Shown: piece by piece, positions 19,533-29,025 of the stretch
How the letters are laid out: each line of letters opens with the position of its first letter
How positions within the stretch are numbered: the first letter of the stretch is position 1
NCBI GenBank assembly: GCA_020847415.1
Contig: JADLBZ010000061.1
Span: 1 to 37,324, forward strand
Direction: 5' to 3'
From: Planctomycetota bacterium
Lineage (GTDB): Bacteria > Planctomycetota > UBA8742 > UBA2392
Length of the DNA: 37,324 nucleotides
Notes under the pieces: generated by a model
The model's database searches: none
Told to the model about the DNA's origin: nothing
What the model saw: only the letters and a program-made list of their open reading frames with translations
Position numbers and translations under genes: made by a program

Positions 19533-21200
19533 ATGAAGATCTCGCTCAAGCCGCAGCACCTGAAGCGATACAAGCAGATCGCCTCGATCATGCTGCGCTT
19601 CGGCTTTTCCGAGCTGGTGCGCAGCAGCGGCCTGGAAGAGCTGCTGGGCGACGAGCTGGGCCGCTTCACCCAGCGCGCGCACCCCAAGCCCGCCGAGTTC
19701 GTTCGCGAGCTCGAGGAAATGGGCCCCACCTTCGTGAAGCTGGGCCAGACGCTGAGCACCCGCGGCGACCTGCTGCCGCCTGAGTACATCGCGGCGCTGG
19801 CCACCCTGCAGGACCGCGTTGGGCCGGTGCCCTACGAGCAGATCGAGCAGGTGCTTCACGAGGAATTCGGCCGCGAGGTTTCGCGCGTCTTCCTTACCTT
19901 TGAACCGGCCCCCCTGGCTTCCGCCTCCTTGGGCCAGGTCCATGCCGCCACCCTGCCCGACGGCCGCAAGGTGGCAGTCAAGGTGCAGCGCCCCGGCATT
20001 CGGGCGCGGCTGGCCGACGACCTGGATGTGCTGGACGAGGTTGCCGGGGTACTGGAGTCGCTGACCGAGTTTGCTGAGCGCTATCGCTTCCGGGGCATCG
20101 TGGAGGAGTTCCGGCGCACCCTGATGCGCGAGTTGAACTACACGACAGAGGCCGCCAACCTGCGCGCCCTGGGCGTGAACCTGCGCGAATTTGCCGACAT
20201 CTTTGTGCCGCAGCCCGTGGACGAGTTCTGCACGCCGCGCGTGCTGACCATGAACTTCGTGGACGGCCGCAAGATCACCACACTGACCGACGCCGACCGT
20301 GCCGGGCTGGACGGGATGAAGCTGGCCGACGAGTTGCAGAAGGCCTACATGAAGCAGATCTGCATTGACGGCTTCTTTCATGCCGACCCGCACCCCGGCA
20401 ACGTGATGCTGATGCCCGACGGGCGCCTGGCCCTGCTGGACCTGGGCATGGTGGGTCGCCTGACGCCCGAGATGCGCGAGCGGCTGTTGCGGCTGTTGAT
20501 TGCCCTTGGAGAAGGGCGTCCTGAGACTGCGGCGGACCTGGCGGTCAAGATCGGCCATCCCGGCCGCGGCTTTGACGAGACGACCTTTCGCAGCCGCCTG
20601 AAAACTCTGGTCAGCGCCAACCAGGGCGAGGCCATCGGCCAGATTCACCTGGGGCGCGTGATCATTGAGCTGGCCCGCATGGCCGGCGATTGCGGCATGC
20701 ACCCGCCCGGCGAGCTGACCATGCTGGGCAAGGCGCTGATGAGCCTGGACGAACTGGGCCGTTGCCTCGCCCCGACCTTTGACCCCTACGAAAGCGTGCG
20801 CAAGGGGGCCATCCCGCTGGTGCTGCAAACCCTGAAGCAGGGCGTGACCGCCACGGGTGCCGTGGCGCGCATGCTGGAAGTGAACGAGTTTGCCCGCGAG
20901 CTGCCGGCCCGCGTGAACAAGATTCTCGACCGCGTAGCGGACAACCGCCTGGAGCTGCGCGTGCGCAGCTTTGACGAGCAGGAACTGATCGGCGGCCTGC
21001 AGAAGGTGGCCAACCGCATTGCCCAGGGGCTGGTGATTGCCGCCATGATTGTGGGGGCTGCCAGCCTGATGGGCGTGAAGACCGAGTTCACGATCTTTGG
21101 CTACCCGGGATTCGCGATCCTGCTGTTCCTGGGCGCCATGGGCGGGGGCATTGCCCTGGTGTGGGACATCATGCGCCACGACCGCCGCAAGCGCCGGTGA
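19533..21200 (+). CDS. ubiB: UbiB/ABC1-family protein kinase-like protein
   Basis: 'GPTFVKLGQTLSTRGDLLPPEYIAALATLQDRV', 'ASASLGQVHAATLPDGRKVAVKVQRPGI', 'DGFFHADPHPGNVM', 'ALLDLGMVGRL'; C-terminal TM pair. Confidence 0.92.
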   Translation: MKISLKPQHLKRYKQIASIMLRFGFSELVRSSGLEELLGDELGRFTQRAHPKPAEFVRELEEMGPTFVKLGQTLSTRGDLLPPEYIAALATLQDRVGPVPYEQIEQVLHEEFGREVSRVFLTFEPAPLASASLGQVHAATLPDGRKVAVKVQRPGIRARLADDLDVLDEVAGVLESLTEFAERYRFRGIVEEFRRTLMRELNYTTEAANLRALGVNLREFADIFVPQPVDEFCTPRVLTMNFVDGRKITTLTDADRAGLDGMKLADELQKAYMKQICIDGFFHADPHPGNVMLMPDGRLALLDLGMVGRLTPEMRERLLRLLIALGEGRPETAADLAVKIGHPGRGFDETTFRSRLKTLVSANQGEAIGQIHLGRVIIELARMAGDCGMHPPGELTMLGKALMSLDELGRCLAPTFDPYESVRKGAIPLVLQTLKQGVTATGAVARMLEVNEFARELPARVNKILDRVADNRLELRVRSFDEQELIGGLQKVANRIAQGLVIAAMIVGAASLMGVKTEFTIFGYPGFAILLFLGAMGGGIALVWDIMRHDRRKRR

Positions 21201-21286
21201 TTGGCCGCGCGCTGCCCGGCCCTGCCGCCGGCGTCCGTCGCGTTACTTCGCCGACTTCGCGTCAACGCTGTGGCTGTTGCCGGTTG

Positions 21287-21661
21287 CTATTCCGGCTCCG
21301 GCACAACGCGCAGGACCAGCTCCGAGACTTCCGTGTCGCCGTCGTGCAGGCTGGCGCGCACCCGCGTGCGGCCGGGCTCGGGGGCGTCCACCACAAGCTG
21401 CAAGGCCAGCTCAACGCCCGGGCCGGTGGGGCTCTGGAACTTCGCCCGTGTCACCTCGGCCAGCCGCTGCGGGCCGCCCAGCAGCAGGCCGGCAAAGTGT
21501 ACCGCGGCTGCCACCTGCACCACGGCGGGCAGCACGGGCCGCTCCGGAAAGTGGCCCTGGAAGAAGAACTCGCGGCCGCTGAAGCACAGCCGAGCGCGCA
21601 AGCTGTTGCCCTCCGGCTGAACAGCAAGCGTGGCATGCTGCAGCTCTGCGCCCACGTTCAC
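21287..21661 (-). CDS. Hotdog-fold 3-hydroxyacyl-ACP dehydratase-like protein (ApeI/FabZ-like)
   Basis: 'FFFQGHFPERPVLPAVVQVAAAVHFAG' resembles the HFP..P.LPGV hotdog motif. GTG start at 21661 overlaps the upstream TGA (21658-21660). Confidence 0.7.
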   Translation of the reverse strand: MNVGAELQHATLAVQPEGNSLRARLCFSGREFFFQGHFPERPVLPAVVQVAAAVHFAGLLLGGPQRLAEVTRAKFQSPTGPGVELALQLVVDAPEPGRTRVRASLHDGDTEVSELVLRVVPEPE

Positions 21662-22374
21662 GGCTTCTCCCTGTGCGCAAAGACCTTGACCGGCCATGGG
21701 GTGGGGCGCTCGGTGAACTCGGTGATGCGGATGGTCAGCTTGTAGGGAGGGCCTTTGCTTTCGCGGCCGGTCTCGCGCAGCACGATCACCTCGGGCCGGT
21801 TGCGTTTCCACTCGTACTGGTTTACGCGATAGGCGCGCCTGCCGCCCAGGAAGAGCTCGTACTCGTCCACGGCGGGCGGTTGTCCGACCATGGTGATGCG
21901 CTGGGTGGAGCCGGTCGTGCGCAGTTGCAGCCTCGCGCCGCACTCGCCGGCCTCGAACTCGGCCGTGGCGGCAGGAGTTGCCGCGGCCAGGAACACGCGG
22001 CGGATGTCGCGGGCGATGTTCTGCAGCACGGCGTCCTGCATGTCGTCGGCGGCAAAGATGGTTCGCGTGGCGTCGCCGTCGCCCACCAGCTCAAACACCT
22101 TCAGGCCCTGCTCGGTCATGCCCTGCAGGCGGAAGCGGCCGGGACGTTGCACGACCAGATAGCCCACCAGGGTGCGCGTCACCGGCCCGAAGTCCAGGGT
22201 CACCGTCTGCACGCACTTGAACTGGGCGGGCCAGCGGTCATTGAAGGCCGCGGTTGCGGCCTCTGCCGTCAGGCCGGGGGCCGGCGCCTCGGGCGCGCGG
22301 CGATAGGGGTCCACCTCGGCACAGCCGCATAGCAGCGCCAACAACGCCAGGCAGAGCCAAGTTGTCCTAGCCAT
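21658..22374 (-). CDS. Lipoprotein, LolA-like/DUF3261-like
   Basis: Lipobox signal 'MARTTWLCLALLALLCGCAEV'; 'VTRTLVGYLVVQRPGRFRLQGMTEQGLKVFELVGDGD' resembles LolA-type lipoprotein carriers. Confidence 0.7.
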   Translation of the reverse strand: MARTTWLCLALLALLCGCAEVDPYRRAPEAPAPGLTAEAATAAFNDRWPAQFKCVQTVTLDFGPVTRTLVGYLVVQRPGRFRLQGMTEQGLKVFELVGDGDATRTIFAADDMQDAVLQNIARDIRRVFLAAATPAATAEFEAGECGARLQLRTTGSTQRITMVGQPPAVDEYELFLGGRRAYRVNQYEWKRNRPEVIVLRETGRESKGPPYKLTIRITEFTERPTPWPVKVFAHREKP

Positions 22375-24832
22375 GCCTGGTCTCCGGTCCGGCTGTCCAC
22401 TCCAGCAGGGTGGGCACGACGAACAACGTCAGCAGCAGGGCTGTGGTCACGCCGATGCCGGTCGTCACGCCCACGCTGAACAGCGCCGGGTGTCCGGCCA
22501 TGGCCAGTGTGCCAAAGCCGAACAACGTGGTCAGTGCCGCCAGCAGCACGCCGGCACCCGCGTCGCGCAGCCGTCTCGCGGCTTCTACCGCGCCGCCCGC
22601 GCCGCGCCATGTCTGCACATAGAAGATGCCGTAGTCAATGCCAAGCCCGGCAATGAACACCGTGAGCAGCGTGTTGATGATGTTGAAGGGAATGCCCAGC
22701 AACCCCATCAGCCCCAGCGTGCAGACCATGCCGCCGGCCACGGGCACCAGCGCGATCAGCATGTCGGCCAGGCGCGCAAACGTGAACCACAGGATGACTA
22801 CCACCAGCAGCAGCGAGAGCCCGCCCATCAGCAGCAGGTCGCGCCGGATCAGTTGCACGATGCGCCCCACGAACGAGGCCTTGTTCAGCACCAGCGCCGC
22901 GGGCACGCGCGCGTGCAGCTCGCCGATCTGGCGCTCGTCCATGACAGCCACGGCGCCGCTGAACACCCGCCCGTCGCGCTCCGAGATGAAGTTGCCCAGC
23001 AGCGTCCACACCGGCCGCTTGCGGATCTGCTCGGGTTGCAGCAGGGCGGGGTCGTGCCCCGGCGACACCGTCTGCCACAGCGAAGCAAAACCCTTCTCCA
23101 CCTGCGCGGCCTTGAACGAAAACGACGCGCCGGTGTCGGGGCGCCGGGCACAAGCCGCGGTCATGGCGGTCTTGAGGTCGGCAAGGCGCGCCTGTGTCCA
23201 GAAGCCGCGCCAGCGCAGCAGGTTCTCTTGTTGCGTCAGCGTGCTGGGCAGGACCCAGGCCGCGGACTCGAACTTGACGCCCATGGCGTGCAACTCGCGG
23301 GCCGCCAGGTCGCCCTCGCGCAGCGCCCCTTCCAGCGTGTCGGCCCCGCTGATTGCCAGGGTGCGGCGCAGCGTCTCCTGCCCGAAGGCGGTCTGGATGG
23401 CGGCTTCGGCGGCGCGGGTGCGGGCGCTCTTGCCGTCCAGGTTGGTCACGTCGCCATCAAAGCCGACGGCGGGCAAGAACGCCGCGCACAACACGGTGCC
23501 CAGCGCAAACACTGCCAGCAATGGCATCCGCGCCTTGCCCCGCGCGGCATTCAGGCCGCCCGCCAGGGCCGCGAACGGGTTGCTTGGCCGCGGGCGCGGT
23601 CCCCACTTGGCCAGCAGCTGTGGCCCGGCCAGCAGGGCAAACAGCAGCGCCCCGAACACGCCGACAGCGGCCATCTCGGCAAGCTGGTGCAAGCCGTCAA
23701 AACGCGACAGCCGCAGCATCAGGATTGCTGCCACGGTGGTCAGCATGGCCAGGAAACTCGGCACGCCCGTGTGCCCGACGGCAGCTCGCGCGCGCGGGGT
23801 GCGTTCGCCGTCCTGCCCGGCGAAGGCCGCCAGCAGGTGAATGGCGTAATCCACGGCTATGCCCAGCAGCACGGCAGAGAACCCGGCGGTGATGGCGGAC
23901 AGCCCGCCCCGCGCCCAGCCCTGGGCGCCCAGCGCCATGGCAAACCCGAACGAAACCGAAAGCAGGGGCAGCAGCACCGGCAGCAGCGAACGAAAACCCA
24001 GCACAAACAGCAGCGCAATGCCGATCACCGACGTCGCGATGGTCAGGTGCATGTCCGTGCGCAGAACCTCGGCGTTGTCCACGCTGCTGCGGTGAGCCCC
24101 GATCACGTGGGCGGACGCACCCTCGGGCAGGTCAGCCAGAAGTCCATCCACCTGGGCCATGAACTCGCGCCCGCGGCCCGTGTTGCCGGGCGGGAAGTCG
24201 GGCTCCACAAAGAGCACTGCCAGGCGGCCGTCAGGGCTCAGGATGCGACCCTGGGCGTCGGTGCGGCCGGCAAAGCCCGAGTTCAGCTTCTCGAATCGCC
24301 GCAGGGCCAGCTCATCAAAGCCGAAGGGGTCGCTGCGGAAAGTGTCCACGATCTTGATGCCCTCTTTGCCGGCCTGGGCATCCACGTACTGCTGCAGCCG
24401 CTGTTCAAACCACGGGCGGTTCAGCCGCGCGGAAAGCGCTTCTTCCATGGACTGGTCGAACAGCAACGGCAGCTTTCCTTGATAGAGCGCAAAAATCTCG
24501 TCCTGGGCCTGCTGGTCTATACGTGAAATGACCTGCTTCACCCCGGGCAGGGGTCGCAGCTTCGCGTCAAGATCGTCCACGGCCCGCGCCAGTGTGCGCG
24601 AGTCGTCGGACTCCAGCGCGATCACCATGCGGTCCAGGGTGCTGAAGCGGCTCAGGCTCAGGCGGGCCTGCGCCACCGCGGGCTCGTCGTCGGGCAGCAG
24701 GGCAAAGATGTCCTCGCTGAACTGCAGCCGTGACGCCCCAGCTGCGGCTACCAGCAGCAGCAGCGCCACGGCGGCAGCCAAGGCGAAGCGCTTGCGCGAA
24801 AGGGTGTCGAACAGCCGCAGGAAGAACTCCAT
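22367..24832 (-). CDS. RND/MMPL-superfamily predicted exporter
   Basis: N-terminal TM after 'MEFFLRLFDTLSRKR'; 'EDIFALLPDDEPAVAQARLSLSRF'; two repeated TM blocks ('ITAGFSAVLLGIAVDYAIHLLAAF', 'TVFIAGLGIDYGIFYVQTW'). Confidence 0.88.
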   Translation of the reverse strand: MEFFLRLFDTLSRKRFALAAAVALLLLVAAAGASRLQFSEDIFALLPDDEPAVAQARLSLSRFSTLDRMVIALESDDSRTLARAVDDLDAKLRPLPGVKQVISRIDQQAQDEIFALYQGKLPLLFDQSMEEALSARLNRPWFEQRLQQYVDAQAGKEGIKIVDTFRSDPFGFDELALRRFEKLNSGFAGRTDAQGRILSPDGRLAVLFVEPDFPPGNTGRGREFMAQVDGLLADLPEGASAHVIGAHRSSVDNAEVLRTDMHLTIATSVIGIALLFVLGFRSLLPVLLPLLSVSFGFAMALGAQGWARGGLSAITAGFSAVLLGIAVDYAIHLLAAFAGQDGERTPRARAAVGHTGVPSFLAMLTTVAAILMLRLSRFDGLHQLAEMAAVGVFGALLFALLAGPQLLAKWGPRPRPSNPFAALAGGLNAARGKARMPLLAVFALGTVLCAAFLPAVGFDGDVTNLDGKSARTRAAEAAIQTAFGQETLRRTLAISGADTLEGALREGDLAARELHAMGVKFESAAWVLPSTLTQQENLLRWRGFWTQARLADLKTAMTAACARRPDTGASFSFKAAQVEKGFASLWQTVSPGHDPALLQPEQIRKRPVWTLLGNFISERDGRVFSGAVAVMDERQIGELHARVPAALVLNKASFVGRIVQLIRRDLLLMGGLSLLLVVVILWFTFARLADMLIALVPVAGGMVCTLGLMGLLGIPFNIINTLLTVFIAGLGIDYGIFYVQTWRGAGGAVEAARRLRDAGAGVLLAALTTLFGFGTLAMAGHPALFSVGVTTGIGVTTALLLTLFVVPTLLEWTAGPETRHG

Positions 24833-24890
24833 CGGCGCGATTGTGGTTTTGCGGTCGTGGGGGCGAAAGGCACCCCTTGTTGGCTGTCAG

Positions 24891-24904
24891 TTAGTGTCCA
24901 CTAA
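24891..24904. promoter_or_regulatory. Palindrome TTAGTG-TC-CACTAA in the divergent promoter region
   Basis: Perfect 6-bp arms with 2-bp centre; the half TTAGTGTC recurs at 24946-24953, next to the predicted -35. Confidence 0.4.
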
Positions 24905-24953
24905 GGAATAGTACACTGGGTGCGATTTTTTCATTTGGCGGCGTTTTAGTGTC

Positions 24954-24982
24954 TTGCCCCGTAGATGTTGCACCCCTATGAT
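24954..24982 (+). promoter_or_regulatory. Predicted promoter TTGCCC-N17-TATGAT for the small lipoprotein gene
   Basis: Hexamers 24954-24959 and 24977-24982 with 17-bp spacing, upstream of ATG 25053. Confidence 0.45.
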
Positions 24983-25052
24983 CCCCGTCCCACACAGGTG
25001 AGCGTACAGGGGTCGCTCGAATACAGATCCATTACCCAACAGGAGTGTTGAA

Positions 25053-25790
25053 ATGAAGAAGCTTCTCGGTTTGTGCGCCTTTGCCCTGACCTTCTCGATG
25101 GTTGCCTGCGGCAGCACCGGTGGCGGCGGCGGCGGCGACAACGGCGGCGGTTGCAACGGCGGCGGTTGCAACGGCGGCGGTTGCAACGGCGGCGGCAGCA
25201 GCAAGATGGACGGCAGCCAGTCGACCATCGACATGTACGTCAATGGCACCATGAAGGCTCCGCACACCGTGATGGTTCACGCTGATCCCAAGGCCGGCCA
25301 GTACTGGGAGCACAGCATGGACACCGCCGGCACCAAGATGACCATGCGTTGGCAGGTCGCCAAGGTGGACGGCACCACGGCTGTGATCGAGTACCAGAGC
25401 AAGATGGACAGCCAGTACATGGTCAGCGACTACGTGGTCGCCTACCAGGTTGACCTGTCGGTCAAGATGGGCGACGCGGCCAACGTGACCAAGGCTTGGG
25501 TTGCCAAGCCCGGTGAGGCCGGCAAGGAAATCCAGATCACCCCGTTCGAGAAGGTTGCGGGCGGCACCGAGGGCGAGAAGCCCAAGGAAGAGGCCTTCAC
25601 GGACCTCGAGATGGCCGGCAAGAAGTTCAGCGGCAAGATCTACATCATGACCGTGGCCGGCACTGAGTCCAAGAGCTGGATGGCCGACAACGGCTACTTC
25701 GGCGGCCTGCTGAAGACCGAGTCGGGCGGCACTGTGGGCATGAGCCTCAGCGCCTGCGGCGAAGACGCCACCGCCCTGCTGAAGTGGTAA
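25053..25790 (+). CDS. Small lipoprotein with (NGGGC)n Cys/Gly-rich linker
   Basis: 'MKKLLGLCAFALTFSMVACGS' lipobox; linker 'TGGGGGGDNGGGCNGGGCNGGGCNGGGSS'; SD aggagtg before ATG 25053. Confidence 0.85.
   Translation: MKKLLGLCAFALTFSMVACGSTGGGGGGDNGGGCNGGGCNGGGCNGGGSSKMDGSQSTIDMYVNGTMKAPHTVMVHADPKAGQYWEHSMDTAGTKMTMRWQVAKVDGTTAVIEYQSKMDSQYMVSDYVVAYQVDLSVKMGDAANVTKAWVAKPGEAGKEIQITPFEKVAGGTEGEKPKEEAFTDLEMAGKKFSGKIYIMTVAGTESKSWMADNGYFGGLLKTESGGTVGMSLSACGEDATALLKW
25140..25196 (+). repeat. 15-bp in-frame tandem repeat AACGGCGGCGGTTGC, 3 full copies plus a partial fourth
   Basis: Copies at 25140-25154, 25155-25169, 25170-25184, partial 25185-25196. Confidence 0.95.
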
Positions 25791-25812
25791 GCAGCAGTTG
25801 ACGGCAGCAAAC

Positions 25813-25845
25813 AACCGGCGCGGGTAACCGCGCCGGTTTTCTTTT
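25813..25845 (+). terminator. Intrinsic terminator of the small lipoprotein gene
   Basis: Perfect 11-bp arms aaccggcgcgg (25813-25823) and ccgcgccggtt (25828-25838), 4-nt loop, then ttcttttg. Confidence 0.85.
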
Positions 25846-25851
25846 GCACCG
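25830..25851 (+). repeat. 22-bp direct repeat, copy 1 (gcgccggttttcttttgcaccg)
   Basis: Identical to 29139-29160. Confidence 0.9.
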
Positions 25852-26061
25852 ATGCAGGTGCCGCGCGGTGCGGTTCACGCCGCGCGTCCGATCGCGGCAA
25901 GGGGGAGCTCCGGCCGCACCTTGTGCAAGGCCGGTGTGAATGCCATTAGGGGGTCGGTTCTGCACAGGCTCCTGTGCTTGCGACCGGGCTCGAGCCGGAG
26001 GGCGGTAGGGGGCGCGCATTGCCCGGCCGGTTGTGTGGCTTGCAGGATTCCCAGAGGGCGG

Positions 26062-29025
26062 TTACTCAGGCAGCAGCACCAGTTTCGGATACTGCGGTGC
26101 GGTTGTTTCCGGATCCTCCTCGTAGCGCTCTTCACTTACTGCAATGACCACGGGTTTTGCGCCGGCGAAGGAGACGCGAATGGCGGCACCGCGCGGGTCG
26201 CGCACCTGAAACTCGAGGCGCGCCATGCCTCCGTACTTTTCCAGTTGCACCACGGGCAGCCACGACTGGCTGAAGAAGTCCTGAGTTGCAATAACAGAGC
26301 CCTTGGCGTCCAGCAGTTCAACGGTGCCCTCATGCAGTGTCGCGTAGAGTGACGGAGCCACCTCATCCTCGTGCAGCACGCGGACCATGTACCTTGAGTC
26401 CTTCAGCGTGGTTTCGCACAGGGCGGTCTTGCCCGCCTCGACTCTGACCCCGGGAATGACGCACTCTTCTGTGTACGGACCGCGCAGGATCACATCGAAG
26501 GTCCCAACCGGAATGCCGTCCTGCAGCGACGCGCCGCAATTCTCAACCCACATCACGGCAGATTCTGCAGACGCGCAGAACTCGGCGCCATCCTGGCCGC
26601 GGAACGACACCAGCACTCTGTGGAAATCAAAGTTGCGCACTGTTCGCAGGGCCACGGCCACCGCCCCGGTCTGGCCGCGCAGATCAATCCGGATGCCTTG
26701 TATGGGCTTGTCGCCGGTCAACCGCACACTTCGGGAAACGCCGTTGGCGGTTGCTTCCAGCAGGTAGTCCCCGAGGGGCGGGCAATCCAGTCGAAACGTG
26801 CCATCGTCTGCGACATCCGGACCACCCAGCAAAGCTCCAGTCTTTTCCGGGTGCAGCCACACGATCCGCAGGCTTGCTATCGCGCCGTTGTCGGTCACCA
26901 CAGAGCCCGTTACTGCCCGCGATTTCGGCTTGACCACCAGATCCCCGTGCGTGCCGGGCGCAATCGCGATGTCATGGGTGTACAGAGGCGCGCCCAAGGA
27001 CGATTCCTGCGTGTACGCCAGCAGGCGATAGCGCCCCGGGGTCAGCACTTGAGGGCCGGTGCAGCCGTCCTGCAAGTCCTGGATTGCATCTATCGGGAAG
27101 TACTCGCGATAGGCAACCCAGTCCTGAGGCTGGGAAAGCCATACACTGGTTGGCGCGGGGCCGCCATCAGGCTCCAGGTGCAGGTTGACCTTGGAGTAGA
27201 AGGTAAGGGTGAGGTCCAGTGTCATCTCTTCCGGCAGCGGTTGTGAAAGCGAGAAGCGGCGCGACCGCCAATCCTGGTAGCCCGGCTGGCCTTCTTCGGC
27301 GGGCGCCGGCTCCCAGCCTGCATCTGTGGCGGGAATGATCTGAAACTCGCCACAGCCCGCAGGCTCCCACACCATCCAGCCATCGGCGTCCGTTTCGCCG
27401 AACTCGCCGGCCCGGGCAGCGTAGGCCTCCTCGTCCAAGGGGCGAAGCTGAACCGTTGTGTTTGCCACTGGAGCGCCATTGCTTGTCATGCGCAGGCGCA
27501 TGCGGGGCATGAATTCCTTCAGTGTGATCTCGGTGAGTTCGCCCTCGACCAGGTCAACCTCCTGGTCGGCTGCGCTCTCCGGATCATCGAACAGGGCCAC
27601 AACCACGTACCTGCCGGGCTCAAGTGCCCCGGTCTCATCTGCCCGCAACCACCGAACCTGTTCCCTCGAGTCAGAATCCCATGCCCCGGCGCGCGTGAGT
27701 GCATCGCGCCCCTCTTTGCGATAGGCGGCGGCAACTTCGGAGCCTGCGGGCACAATGTACAAGTTGGGGTAGTAGGTGCCCGAGCGGCAATCTACGTGAA
27801 CCAGCAGTCGTGCAGGACTGCGCAAGTTGACGGAAATGCTGGTGGCGTCGTCTGGTATGGTTACATCCACGTTCTCCACCGGAAGCACGCCCTCCATGTA
27901 CCGCATGCTTAGTTTCCAGTCGCGGTAGCCCGTGGGAACCGGCGTGAATTCCCACTCGCCGTTCTCGTTCTGCTGGGCTTGCACGTAGGCGTTGGCTGAT
28001 TGGGATTCGATCGTGGCAGTCATGCTACCAAGGCGCGCACCTGCGGGAGCTTTGATCACCAGCTTCAGTGTCCGCGGTACGGGGATCTTCAACGTAGCAA
28101 GATCAATCGTCTTGCCGGCCTCCAACTCAAACTCGAATTGGCTGTACGCCTCACCCTCAATGGCCAGAAGCCACTTCCCGGCGGCTACCACCAAGTGGCA
28201 CTCTCGGTTGAAGTCCTGCCGGTAGTAACGTCCCGTCACATCGTCTGCTGTCCGCAAGGTACCCAGCGCCTTGCCAAAGCGGTCAGGCTTCAGGTCCGGT
28301 AACTTGCCGCTTACGGTACCGGTGGGAAGGAACGCCATGGTGCCCAGGTTGTCCTGGTGGTTGTGCGCTGCCATGTAGTAGCCCGAGTACTGTCTGCCGC
28401 CATACTCGCGGCGGGAGATGTTGCCGGAGACGCGCAAGTCAAACTCATGTCCGCTTGGCACCTGGATCTTGTACTCGCCATTCGCGTCGGTCTTGGCTGT
28501 GAGCTGCGAAACGCACATCCCTCCAGCCTGGCTCTCCAGCCACAGGGTGACATCGCAGTTGGCCAAAGGCCTTTTGTTGCTGTCCAAGGCGCGCCCGGTG
28601 GCGGAGGAGGCGCTGACTTCAAGAACTTGCGCCTGTGAGGCTCCAGCAAGTGCCGCTATCGCAAAAAGCCCGCAATGCTCCGCAGTTCGTGCCAGTACGA
28701 GGAGACGAGCAGAGTCGCCCTTTGCCATGGCGTCGGCAAGCCGGGTCCCCGCAGTTGGATCGAGTGTAAGCACGAGCGAGAACCGTCCCTGCGTGTCGGA
28801 CCGGGCCGAACCCGTGACATTGGCGGGCAGAACATCAGTGGTGCCGGTACTATCCGTCACTTCCACCATGGGCAAGGCCACGAGCTCCACGTCGCCCAGC
28901 GGTTGGCTGAAGCTGAGACTTCCACATCTCTCGCTCGTAGTAGTGATGCCGGTGACGGTGGTCTTGATCTGCTCTGCAGCAAGAGACGATGCAAATACCG
29001 CCAGCAGGGCCAACAAGGCGCGCAT
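26062..29025 (-). CDS. Large secreted protein with carboxypeptidase-regulatory-like (Ig-like) domains
   Basis: Start assigned to MRALLALLAVFASSLAAEQ (signal peptide) with SD ctgaggag. CarboxypepD_reg-like segments 'SGRALDSNKRPLANCDVTLWLES...AKTDANGEYKIQV'-type pattern and 'TSNGAPVANTTVQLRP...ETDADGWMVWEP'. Confidence 0.75.
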   Translation of the reverse strand: MRALLALLAVFASSLAAEQIKTTVTGITTTSERCGSLSFSQPLGDVELVALPMVEVTDSTGTTDVLPANVTGSARSDTQGRFSLVLTLDPTAGTRLADAMAKGDSARLLVLARTAEHCGLFAIAALAGASQAQVLEVSASSATGRALDSNKRPLANCDVTLWLESQAGGMCVSQLTAKTDANGEYKIQVPSGHEFDLRVSGNISRREYGGRQYSGYYMAAHNHQDNLGTMAFLPTGTVSGKLPDLKPDRFGKALGTLRTADDVTGRYYRQDFNRECHLVVAAGKWLLAIEGEAYSQFEFELEAGKTIDLATLKIPVPRTLKLVIKAPAGARLGSMTATIESQSANAYVQAQQNENGEWEFTPVPTGYRDWKLSMRYMEGVLPVENVDVTIPDDATSISVNLRSPARLLVHVDCRSGTYYPNLYIVPAGSEVAAAYRKEGRDALTRAGAWDSDSREQVRWLRADETGALEPGRYVVVALFDDPESAADQEVDLVEGELTEITLKEFMPRMRLRMTSNGAPVANTTVQLRPLDEEAYAARAGEFGETDADGWMVWEPAGCGEFQIIPATDAGWEPAPAEEGQPGYQDWRSRRFSLSQPLPEEMTLDLTLTFYSKVNLHLEPDGGPAPTSVWLSQPQDWVAYREYFPIDAIQDLQDGCTGPQVLTPGRYRLLAYTQESSLGAPLYTHDIAIAPGTHGDLVVKPKSRAVTGSVVTDNGAIASLRIVWLHPEKTGALLGGPDVADDGTFRLDCPPLGDYLLEATANGVSRSVRLTGDKPIQGIRIDLRGQTGAVAVALRTVRNFDFHRVLVSFRGQDGAEFCASAESAVMWVENCGASLQDGIPVGTFDVILRGPYTEECVIPGVRVEAGKTALCETTLKDSRYMVRVLHEDEVAPSLYATLHEGTVELLDAKGSVIATQDFFSQSWLPVVQLEKYGGMARLEFQVRDPRGAAIRVSFAGAKPVVIAVSEERYEEDPETTAPQYPKLVLLPE

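Noticed and set aside
16804-19533. 909-aa minus-strand ORF across acpH and the Aas-like gene
   Set aside because: Antisense shadow ORF with His/Gln-rich low-information sequence.
22373-24526. 717-aa plus-strand ORF opposite the MMPL exporter
   Set aside because: Antisense shadow; minus strand has convincing TM and RND motifs.
25140-25196. Possible CRISPR-like array
   Set aside because: The units are immediately tandem with no spacers and are in frame within a lipoprotein gene.
24887-25267. Minus-strand ORF with PPPLQPPPLQPPPL repeats
   Set aside because: It is simply the antisense reading of the (NGGGC)n tandem repeat in the lipoprotein gene.
25962-25977. Short hairpin gcacag-gctc-ctgtgc in the non-coding region 25852-26061
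   Set aside because: Could be part of a terminator for the minus-strand gene, but it is short and has no U-tract on either strand, so not called.
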